From: Armatimonadota bacterium
GTDB taxonomy: Bacteria > Armatimonadota > Armatimonadia > Armatimonadales > Armatimonadaceae
DNA: 6,504 nt
Direction of reading: 5' to 3'
Assembly (NCBI GenBank): GCA_030833025.1
Contig: JAURHZ010000131.1
Span: forward strand, 1-6,504
This document shows positions 1-5,028 of the stretch, piece by piece. A program made the translations under genes and the position numbers. How positions within the stretch are numbered: the stretch's first letter is position 1; each line of letters opens with the position of its first letter. Under the pieces are notes generated by a model. The model did no database searches and was not told the DNA's origin. It saw nothing but the letters and a program-made list of their open reading frames with translations.

Positions 1-1787
1 AAAACAGGGCCAGCAACTGTTCCGCCGTAGTGGTCACCCTTTGGTGCCGCTACCGTGACAGCGACAATAAACTTTGGTGATTGGATTGGTGCAAGGCCTA
101 CGAACGATGCCATGTATTTCCCGTTGTATCTGCCATTTTCAACCATTTGCGCTGTACCGGTTTTTCCACCAGCATCATGAAAAGCAAGCTGAGCCTTCGT
201 TCCTGTTCCCGTCTCGATGACATCCATCAATAGAGACCGCATTTGTGATGCTGTCTCGGGCGAGAAGACACGAACAGATTCCGTTCTCTTTGTCGGGGAA
301 ACATTACCCGTTGCCTGATTGCGCACTGAGTGAATAAGCGTTGGATACCTATATGTTCCATCTACGAACGTGCCATACGCACTAGCAAGGTGCAGCGGAC
401 TCACTGCTGGACCTTGGCCAAAGGACAATGTCGCGAGTCCAATCTTGGATTCGTTCTCTGGGAAGGCACCACGTGTTGCTCCATTCAACCCAATATGCAA
501 TCGCTGTCCACAGCCGACCGATTGCAGTGTAGACGTCAAGCGGTCCCAACCGAGTCGAGAAGCTATCTCCGCAGTAGCCACGTTACAGGAGTATTTGATT
601 ACTCCGCTAACGTTTTGGGTTGCATGCCCATTTTGAAATTCACCGTGCGGTGCACAGTGAATCGCACGCTTACCGATACGACGCTCTCCGCTACAGAAAA
701 AGCTTGCATTTGCGGAAATGACGCCTGCATCTAGTGCCGATGCGACAGTAAATGACTTGAACGTCGAACCAGGTTCATTTGCCCCTTCAACGGCCCAGTT
801 TTTGGTGAGCAAGAGCTTCCGCATGCCAGGCTCGGCCGTGCGCAGCATTTCCTCACCCGTTGCGTTGGCCATTACAAGAACATCGCCCGATGTTGCATCC
901 AACATAACCACAGATCCATATTGTGCATGACTTTTACTGACAACATTTTGAATCAGCGCTTCAGCTTCAGACTGTAGTACAGAGTCGATTGTGAGGACGA
1001 CATCATTTCCATGTTTGACCCGGGAAACAACTTCTTCTGTACCAGGGATGATGCCATCGAGGTCTTTGGCCAAGTATCGACGACCTGCGACACCAACCAG
1101 CTGCTCATTCATCGAGAGTTCCATACCAGAGAGAGGATTGCTATCCCTTCCCATCACTCCGACAATACTAGCTGCGATTTCACCAGATGCTAGTTCCCGC
1201 TTCGTGGTCTTAACAATCCCAACACCGGGGAGTTTTCGTAAAGACGCTATATTGACATTCGTTACCTCGAGATCACGTACAAGCTCAACTGGTTGAAAGC
1301 GTGGTCGCGCATTGTTTCGTCGCAACCGAATTTCGCTGGCCGGAGGCAACATGGATGCGAGGTCAAGGCCAGGTAAAGCTTCTGAAAGGCCATCACGCGT
1401 GGATGCCAACAATTCATCCGGATCGCCAGCCTGCTTTACTAACAGATTCGCATCGAATACGACCGTAGCCGCAGGAACATTCATGACAAGTGCGCGACCG
1501 TTACGGTCAACAATCATCCCGCGCCGGGGTGCATCATCAATTTGGCGAATCCGTGAGACGGATGACTGGCCCGCATAAAGATCTCGCTGCACCAGCTGAA
1601 CGATAGTCAACTTTCCGGCAATCATCGCGAATGCCAGTCCACCAACCAACAATACAACTTTCAGACGACCATTCTCATCCTTACGTGCACGATTCATGAC
1701 CCTTGCGTTCATGTTTTGTGTTTGCCCAAGACGAGTTGGCGGAGCCGGAACGCGTCCGGGCCGTTGGTTACGAAGATCGTCCATCAT
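1..1787 (-). CDS. ftsI: Class B penicillin-binding protein, septal peptidoglycan transpeptidase FtsI/PBP3-like (C-terminus cut by window edge)
   Basis: Cross-links peptidoglycan at the division septum as a membrane-anchored, penicillin-sensitive DD-transpeptidase. 595 complete codons are visible. In order: a basic, proline-rich cytoplasmic tail of about 40 residues; one transmembrane helix at about 44-66; the PBP dimerisation domain opening with PRRGMIVDRNG (87-97); then the transpeptidase domain with all three active-site motifs, STFK (S341 nucleophile, K344), SCN (400-402) and KTGT (542-545). The last visible residues, AGPV, match the usual end of the catalytic core, so only a short tail, or possibly PASTA domains, lies outside. 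The start is the first of two adjacent in-frame ATGs (1787 and 1784); its A is the last base of the ftsL stop (TAATG), which implies coupled translation. The position after mraZ-rsmH-ftsL argues for division FtsI rather than an elongation PBP2 or SpoVD. The family call is very secure; the exact paralogue is slightly less so. Confidence 0.95.
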   Translation of the reverse strand, partial: MMDDLRNQRPGRVPAPPTRLGQTQNMNARVMNRARKDENGRLKVVLLVGGLAFAMIAGKLTIVQLVQRDLYAGQSSVSRIRQIDDAPRRGMIVDRNGRALVMNVPAATVVFDANLLVKQAGDPDELLASTRDGLSEALPGLDLASMLPPASEIRLRRNNARPRFQPVELVRDLEVTNVNIASLRKLPGVGIVKTTKRELASGEIAASIVGVMGRDSNPLSGMELSMNEQLVGVAGRRYLAKDLDGIIPGTEEVVSRVKHGNDVVLTIDSVLQSEAEALIQNVVSKSHAQYGSVVMLDATSGDVLVMANATGEEMLRTAEPGMRKLLLTKNWAVEGANEPGSTFKSFTVASALDAGVISANASFFCSGERRIGKRAIHCAPHGEFQNGHATQNVSGVIKYSCNVATAEIASRLGWDRLTSTLQSVGCGQRLHIGLNGATRGAFPENESKIGLATLSFGQGPAVSPLHLASAYGTFVDGTYRYPTLIHSVRNQATGNVSPTKRTESVRVFSPETASQMRSLLMDVIETGTGTKAQLAFHDAGGKTGTAQMVENGRYNGKYMASFVGLAPIQSPKFIVAVTVAAPKGDHYGGTVAGPV

Positions 1788-2164
1788 TACTTACCGCCTA
1801 CAACAATGCGTTCTGGAGTGCTGAATTCTGAGAGTCCAAGTTGAATTGCCGAATGTTGATTCGTCACTAAATCATCCAATGACATCTGTAAGCGAGCGTT
1901 ACGCTCTAGCTGGGCGGCGGATTCAAGCTTGGCGAGCTGGACTTTGTAGCTCAGGGATGTAGCGAAGGTATGCAAACCAAAGCTAACCAAAAGGCTGGCT
2001 GTCGTCACAAAAAATGCCATCGACACTGCCATCCGCACATAGCGATTAACCCTATACTTAGGATTCGTTTTCCTTGCAGGAGAGGCAACTTTGACCTGTC
2101 CCGAAGTAACCCTTTGTGTTACCGGGATTGAGGTACGCATTTGATTCCAATCAAAATCCAACAT
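1787..2164 (-). CDS. ftsL: Small bitopic cell-division protein, FtsL-like
   Basis: 125 residues with FtsL architecture: a basic cytoplasmic N-terminus (1-44), one transmembrane helix (about 45-67) and a heptad-like periplasmic segment rich in L, A, E, Q and R (about 71-100), followed by a short tail ending VVGGK. FtsL proteins form a coiled-coil complex with FtsB/DivIC and FtsQ/DivIB that recruits and activates FtsW-FtsI at the septum. FtsL sequences are poorly conserved, so the call rests on size, topology and position between rsmH and ftsI. The ATG at 2164 is supported by an AGGAG ribosome-binding site 6 nt upstream and lies one base after the rsmH stop (TAG-A-ATG). A second in-frame ATG, eight codons further in, has no such support. 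The stop overlaps the ftsI start by one base. Confidence 0.85.
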   Translation of the reverse strand: MLDFDWNQMRTSIPVTQRVTSGQVKVASPARKTNPKYRVNRYVRMAVSMAFFVTTASLLVSFGLHTFATSLSYKVQLAKLESAAQLERNARLQMSLDDLVTNQHSAIQLGLSEFSTPERIVVGGK

Positions 2165-2165
2165 T

Positions 2166-3116
2166 CTAAACTCCTATCCCGTTTAACATCCCGGCTGCGA
2201 TACGTTCAGCAACGCGCAGCTTTGCACTTCGACTTCGCGGATTTAAGCGTTGCTCGGTATCCGTTGGACTGATGCCCTTACGTGTAACCAACTCCAAAAC
2301 CTTCGGGACATCGGTGACTGACCAGCCATCCGATGCAATCGACTTCCCCGAACCTTCCGTCAAGATGCGTTTAACGACGCGATCTTCAAGGGAGTGGTAG
2401 GACATGACGACGATGCGTCCGTTTTGTGCTAGCCCGTTAATTCCAGCGATGATCGCCCTCGGTAAAACGCCAAGCTCATCATTGACAGCTATGCGGAGAG
2501 CCTGGAACACTTTAGTTGCGGGGTGAACTTGCCCAGGGCGAGTCCCAGTTGGCATCGCGCGCCGCACGGCGTCCACAAGGTCTTCTGTAGTGGAAAGCGG
2601 ACGCGCATCAACAATCGCTTTTGCGATACGGCGGCTCCTCGTCTCTTCACCATAAGTGAATAAAATGTCAGCAAGTTCTGCCTCTGGAAGCCGATTGACT
2701 AGGTCAGCTGCGGTCTCACCATCACTTGTTTGATCCATACGCATATCAAGTGGACCCTTGAAGCGAATGGCGAAGCCGCGTTGAGGCGTATCAAGCTGAA
2801 ACGATGAGACTCCCAAATCAAAGAGAATTCCATCGACACCCTGTGGAGCCAGCTCCGCAATGACACTACCTAGGTCACCAAAGTTTGACTTCACAAAATT
2901 GACATTTGGGGGTGAGCCTAATCGCAGCTTTGCCGCCGCAAGTGCATCTGTGTCTTGGTCAAGGCAAATAAGCCGACCGTCGTTCGATAACCGCTCATGA
3001 ATGTGAATCGAATGCCCACCGCCTCCGGTAGTAGCATCGACATAAATGCCGTTTGGCTTGATGTTCAAGCCTTCGATGCATTCATCTAGCATCACTGGAA
3101 CATGGTATGTGGACAT
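2166..3116 (-). CDS. rsmH: 16S rRNA (cytosine(1402)-N(4))-methyltransferase RsmH (MraW)
   Basis: S-adenosylmethionine-dependent enzyme that N4-methylates C1402 of 16S rRNA in the ribosomal P site; usually the second dcw gene. The 316 residues match the normal family length. Visible motifs: N-terminal HVPVMLDE (5-12), SAM-binding loop VDATTGGGGHS (26-36), the acidic residue after the second strand in LDQD (52-55), FDLGVSS (99-105) followed by LDTPQRGF (108-115), the substrate region around RIAVNDEL (208-215), and the C-terminal SYHSLEDR (239-246). The frame is open 32 codons further upstream (to 3212), but that stretch lies inside mraZ and does not look like RsmH. The ATG at 3116 gives the standard N-terminus and overlaps the mraZ stop as TGATG, implying translational coupling. 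A G-rich stretch (GGGGG) about 10 nt upstream is the only, weak, Shine-Dalgarno candidate. Confidence 0.97.
   Translation of the reverse strand: MSTYHVPVMLDECIEGLNIKPNGIYVDATTGGGGHSIHIHERLSNDGRLICLDQDTDALAAAKLRLGSPPNVNFVKSNFGDLGSVIAELAPQGVDGILFDLGVSSFQLDTPQRGFAIRFKGPLDMRMDQTSDGETAADLVNRLPEAELADILFTYGEETRSRRIAKAIVDARPLSTTEDLVDAVRRAMPTGTRPGQVHPATKVFQALRIAVNDELGVLPRAIIAGINGLAQNGRIVVMSYHSLEDRVVKRILTEGSGKSIASDGWSVTDVPKVLELVTRKGISPTDTEQRLNPRSRSAKLRVAERIAAGMLNGIGV
2171..2175 (-). promoter_or_regulatory. Ribosome-binding site of ftsL
   Basis: AGGAG on the minus strand, inside the last codons of rsmH, with a 6-nt gap to the ATG at 2164. It decides the ftsL start over the later in-frame ATG and is the clearest Shine-Dalgarno site in the dcw block. 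Confidence 0.8.
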
Positions 3117-3562
3117 CAGAGCTCTGCCCCCAGTCCCGTACGCTGAGCAGCTTCGATAAGCTTGCCTTCGTCCATCGATGCATTCATTTGCATCCACGAA
3201 TCCCGCGACCAAACTTCGATCTTCTCACCAGTTCCTGCAATGACGGCATCGGAGTTTTCGGAGATACCAGCGTGTATTCGAAGGGATGCAGGGATAGCAA
3301 TTCGTCCTTGTGAGTCAACTTGAATGTCAGATGCCCCTGCGAACAACCAGCGTTTCATCAGGAGCGCATGTTGATCAAGTACAGGTTGGGATTGAAGCTT
3401 TTCTTCAATAACCTGAAAATCTTTTTCTCTGTAGATAAATAGGCAACCACCAACACCTTTGGTGATGACAAAAGTGGCACCGAGTTCGCTACGAAACTTC
3501 AAGGGAATGATGACTCTTCCCTTGTCGTCCACAGCGTGGTAATGTTCACCTCGAAATGCCAA
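3116..3562 (-). CDS. mraZ: MraZ, transcriptional regulator of the dcw operon
   Basis: 148 residues, the usual MraZ size, with two tandem AbrB/SpoVT-type swapped-hairpin domains. Each carries the DxxxR signature: D12 to R16 in VDDKGRVIIP and D83 to R87 in VDSQGRIAIP. MraZ forms ring-shaped oligomers that bind short tandem TGG-containing repeats in front of its own gene; in E. coli it represses the dcw operon. It is the first gene here, and an array of such repeats lies directly upstream (3591-3656). The start is a TTG at 3562: an in-frame stop (3575-3577) lies just upstream, there is no ATG or GTG between, and the resulting N-terminus MAFRGEHYH fits the family. No Shine-Dalgarno site lies at normal distance; AGGA is about 15 nt away, so translation may be weak. 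The stop overlaps the rsmH start. Confidence 0.96.
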   Translation of the reverse strand: MAFRGEHYHAVDDKGRVIIPLKFRSELGATFVITKGVGGCLFIYREKDFQVIEEKLQSQPVLDQHALLMKRWLFAGASDIQVDSQGRIAIPASLRIHAGISENSDAVIAGTGEKIEVWSRDSWMQMNASMDEGKLIEAAQRTGLGAEL

Positions 3563-3590
3563 TTTAGTGTACGCTTATCCTATTCAGCGG

Positions 3591-3656
3591 GTGTCACCAC
3601 CAGCCATCCACCGGAACTCCACTGGACCTCCATCAGGTCTCCACTGAGTCTCCACT
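3591..3656 (-). repeat. Six tandem 11-bp repeats, probable MraZ operator
   Basis: Read on the minus strand the units are AGTGGAGACTC, AGTGGAGACCT, GATGGAGGTCC, AGTGGAGTTCC, GGTGGATGGCT and GGTGGTGACAC, starting at 3656, 3645, 3634, 3623, 3612 and 3601. TGG falls at positions 3-5 of all six, and the first five continue with GA. The 11-bp spacing puts every TGG on nearly the same face of the helix. MraZ from other bacteria binds tandem TGG(G) or GTGG repeats about one helical turn apart in front of mraZ, so an autoregulatory operator is the natural reading. The array sits just downstream of the inferred transcription start, where bound protein could block polymerase. An RNA-level role cannot be excluded, since five GGA cores lie in the leader (CsrA-like sites). 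Confidence 0.85.
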
Positions 3657-3675
3657 AGGTGTTGTTAATAGGTCG

Positions 3676-3704
3676 ATTTTAGGGCGAGCAATGACGACTG
3701 TCAA
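3676..3704 (-). promoter_or_regulatory. Sigma70-type promoter of the mraZ-rsmH-ftsL-ftsI operon
   Basis: On the minus strand a perfect -35 box TTGACA (3704-3699) is followed after exactly 17 bp by TAAAAT (3681-3676), five of six matches to the -10 consensus. Transcription would start near 3669, giving a leader of about 107 nt before the TTG start of mraZ. The leader contains the whole 11-bp repeat array. This is the best promoter-like match I found in the intergenic region. Confidence 0.8.
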
Positions 3705-3711
3705 ACGTCAT
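3691..3711. promoter_or_regulatory. Dyad ATGACG-N9-CGTCAT centred on the mraZ -35 box
   Basis: Perfect 6-bp arms at 3691-3696 and 3706-3711; the outer bases extend the match to GCA-ATGACG and CGTCAT-GC if one A is skipped. The centre coincides with the TTGACA box at 3699-3704. A protein bound here would cover the -35 element. The arms are short and no regulator is identified, so this is only a candidate operator. Confidence 0.35.
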
Positions 3712-3750
3712 GCAGACATTTCGTGGTGTGCCTTCCCATCAATCAACTGT

Positions 3751-3809
3751 GGTATTTCTCACACCACATTACATTTTGCGTTCAACCGAACATAACCGGG
3801 AGAAATACC
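3751..3809. repeat. Widely spaced 10-bp inverted repeat in the centre of the intergenic region
   Basis: GGTATTTCTC (3751-3760) is the exact reverse complement of GAGAAATACC (3800-3809), with 39 bp between. Past the perfect arms, both sides continue to GTGG/CCAC with one extra C on the right. A second, shorter inverted pair, GTGGTGTG (3723-3730) and CACACCAC (3760-3767), overlaps it by one base. Neither inferred transcript covers this region, so paired protein-binding sites are more likely than an RNA structure. Confidence 0.4.
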
Positions 3810-3819
3810 CACTGCTTTG

Positions 3820-3859
3820 TGTACAGATGTGTCCCGTACAGACATCCTGATTGACATCC
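3820..3859 (+). repeat. Short direct and inverted repeats running into the kinase promoter
   Basis: GTACAGA occurs at 3821-3827 and 3836-3842, and GACATCC at 3841-3847 and 3853-3859; the last copy overlaps the -35 box of the kinase promoter. TGTAC (3820-3824) and GTACA (3836-3840) also form an inverted pair. The location just upstream of and over the -35 box is typical for regulator binding, but each repeat is short. Confidence 0.35.
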
Positions 3860-3880
3860 AGACGACCAAAATGTGATACT
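3851..3880 (+). promoter_or_regulatory. Candidate promoter of the ROK kinase gene
   Basis: Perfect -35 box TTGACA (3851-3856), an 18-bp spacer, then GATACT (3875-3880) as the -10, four of six consensus matches, preceded by an extended -10 TG at 3872-3873. Transcription would start near 3887, leaving a leader of about 32 nt before the ATG at 3919. Confidence 0.6.
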
Positions 3881-3908
3881 TCGCCCGAGGCTCGTGTTTA
3901 CTCTAATT

Positions 3909-3913
3909 GAGGA
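3909..3913 (+). promoter_or_regulatory. Ribosome-binding site of the ROK kinase
   Basis: GAGGA with a 5-nt gap to the ATG at 3919. It supports this start, which places about 17 residues before the conserved first strand of the kinase fold. Confidence 0.75.
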
Positions 3914-3918
3914 ACTAG

Positions 3919-4926
3919 ATGGAGACTCAGTGGAGGCAGACTTTGAGTTGGAATAGCGATGCAGAGTATGTAGTCGGAGTGGACCTAGGTGGGACCAATG
4001 TCAGAGCCGCAGTCCTAGACCGCAGTGGACATTCCCTTGGTGGCGGACGAGCACCATCCCTGGCCATGGAAGGCGTAGAGAGAACGGTAACGCAGATTGC
4101 AGATGCCGTTACTCAGGCTATCTCTGCAGCAGGCGTCGCGAAGGATAAGATCGCTGGCCTCGGCATCGGTGTACCCGGACATGTCAATCCCCAAGGAACG
4201 CATGTCCTTTGGGCTCCAAACTTCTATGACAACGGTCAGCAGTACCTGAACGTCGCACTGGCTGAGAAAGTAAGTGCAGCAGCGGACCTGCCTGTGTTAA
4301 TGGGCAATGATGCAAATGTAGCCGCCCTTGGAGAGTTCCGCTTCGGAGCTGGTAAGTCTGTCCGCAATATGGTGATGGTCACGCTTGGCACCGGTATCGG
4401 TGGCGGAATAATCCTAGACGGGAAACTTTGGACTGGAGCCACCGGCGGTGCTGGCGAAATCGGACATATTATCATTGCTGCCGGTAATCGTGGTGGCGCA
4501 GCAGCATTTGGTTCCCTTGAAGCCATGGGACAGATTTCGGCAATTGTCGAGCGATGCGCAAAAAAAATCAGCGCAGGCCGGAAGACCATCCTTGCTGAAC
4601 AAGACTGGCACTTTTTAACGCCCAAAATGATTTCTGATGCTGCACTTGCAGGTGATGAAGTCGCAATCGAGACCTTTGATGAAACAGGCTACTTTATTGG
4701 TCTAGGTATCGCATCCATCATCAATCTCCTAAATCCGGAAATGATTACTATCGGAGGCGGTGTCGCAGGTGCGGGCGACCTGATTTTAGAACCAATCCGG
4801 CGCTCAACGCGTGCAAATGGTATCCGGACGATGGTAGATATCTGCCCGATTGTTCCAGCTGAGCTCGGTGATGATGCCGGTATCTTCGGAGGAGCATCCC
4901 TCATCCTTGATGCAATCGGTGCATAG
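3919..4926 (+). CDS. ROK-family sugar kinase, probably glucokinase-like, without the usual zinc-binding cysteines
   Basis: 335 residues, near the family norm of about 300-330. ROK enzymes phosphorylate hexoses with ATP in the cytoplasm. Visible: phosphate-1 loop VGVDLGGTN (19-27), GLGIGVPG (80-87), sugar-binding PN (100-101), NDAN (130-133) with D131 the expected catalytic base, phosphate-2 loop LGTGIGGG (156-163), and GAGEIGH (177-183) with E180 and H183 placed to bind sugar. The zinc site usually follows as CxCGxxGCxE. Here the segment reads AAGNRGGAAAFGSLEA (187-202): GNRG and LE (E201) remain, but all three cysteines are gone and the loop is a few residues longer. There is no N-terminal helix-turn-helix, so it is a kinase rather than a ROK repressor. 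Glucose is the default substrate; N-acetylmannosamine, fructose or allose cannot be excluded. A promoter and ribosome-binding site lie directly upstream, and a hairpin follows the TAG stop. Confidence 0.92.
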   Translation: METQWRQTLSWNSDAEYVVGVDLGGTNVRAAVLDRSGHSLGGGRAPSLAMEGVERTVTQIADAVTQAISAAGVAKDKIAGLGIGVPGHVNPQGTHVLWAPNFYDNGQQYLNVALAEKVSAAADLPVLMGNDANVAALGEFRFGAGKSVRNMVMVTLGTGIGGGIILDGKLWTGATGGAGEIGHIIIAAGNRGGAAAFGSLEAMGQISAIVERCAKKISAGRKTILAEQDWHFLTPKMISDAALAGDEVAIETFDETGYFIGLGIASIINLLNPEMITIGGGVAGAGDLILEPIRRSTRANGIRTMVDICPIVPAELGDDAGIFGGASLILDAIGA

Positions 4927-4947
4927 TTCCAGTTTTTGAAGTCTAAA

Positions 4948-4983
4948 TGTGTAAGTTCTGCAGAGATTTGCAGGACTTACACA
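4948..4983 (+). terminator. 15-bp hairpin after the ROK kinase, possible terminator without a U-tract
   Basis: TGTGTAAGTTCTGCA (4948-4962) pairs along its full length with TGCAGGACTTACACA (4969-4983), allowing one G-U wobble (4957 with 4974); the loop is the six bases GAGATT. It starts 21 nt after the kinase stop and ends 45 nt before the next gene. No run of T follows on the plus strand, so it is not a textbook intrinsic terminator. It could be a weak or factor-assisted terminator, an mRNA-stabilising 3' end, or, as DNA, a palindromic operator. Confidence 0.5.
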
Positions 4984-5017
4984 GCCTCGATGCGGAAATA
5001 ACCCTACAGGGGGCATC

Positions 5018-5022
5018 GGAAG
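5018..5022 (+). promoter_or_regulatory. Likely ribosome-binding site of the PSCyt gene
   Basis: GGAAG with a 6-nt gap to the ATG at 5029. A stronger G-run (GGGGG, 5009-5013) is too far away. An in-frame stop at 4999-5001, with no other start codon after it, leaves the ATG at 5029 as the only reasonable start. Confidence 0.55.
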
Positions 5023-5028
5023 ACGACT

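Larger units (their letters stand above)
3563..3918. other. Divergent intergenic control region between mraZ and the ROK kinase
   Basis: 356 bp without a credible gene on either strand. From left to right it holds the mraZ leader with six 11-bp repeats, a strong minus-strand promoter with a dyad over its -35 box, a central stretch of about 110 bp (3713-3819) with a 10-bp inverted repeat and no assigned role, and a cluster of short repeats leading into a plus-strand promoter for the kinase. The two inferred transcription starts (about 3669 and 3887) are about 220 bp apart, so the central part should be in neither transcript and would act as DNA. Confidence 0.8.

Noticed and set aside
330..734. 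134-codon plus-strand open frame
   Set aside because: It is antisense to ftsI, which has all three transpeptidase motifs in frame; no recognisable domain and no ribosome-binding site support.
3117..3212. Extension of rsmH by 32 codons upstream
   Set aside because: It lies wholly within mraZ and resembles no RsmH N-terminus; the ATG at 3116 gives the standard HVPVML start and the TGATG overlap.
3107..3313. 68-codon plus-strand open frame opposite the mraZ end
   Set aside because: Antisense to the well-conserved second AbrB-like domain of mraZ; no independent support.
3591..3656. Reading the 11-bp repeats as a CRISPR or iteron origin
   Set aside because: There are no unique spacers and no replication gene; the position in the mraZ leader and the TGG core fit an MraZ operator much better.
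4560..4567. Run of eight A in the kinase gene as a possible frameshift or slippage site
   Set aside because: The kinase frame and its conserved spacing stay intact on both sides (A-K-K-I), so there is no sign of frameshifting.
4236..4625. 129-codon minus-strand open frame inside the kinase gene
   Set aside because: Shadow of the ROK coding frame, with the proline/serine/alanine-rich composition expected from an antisense reading.
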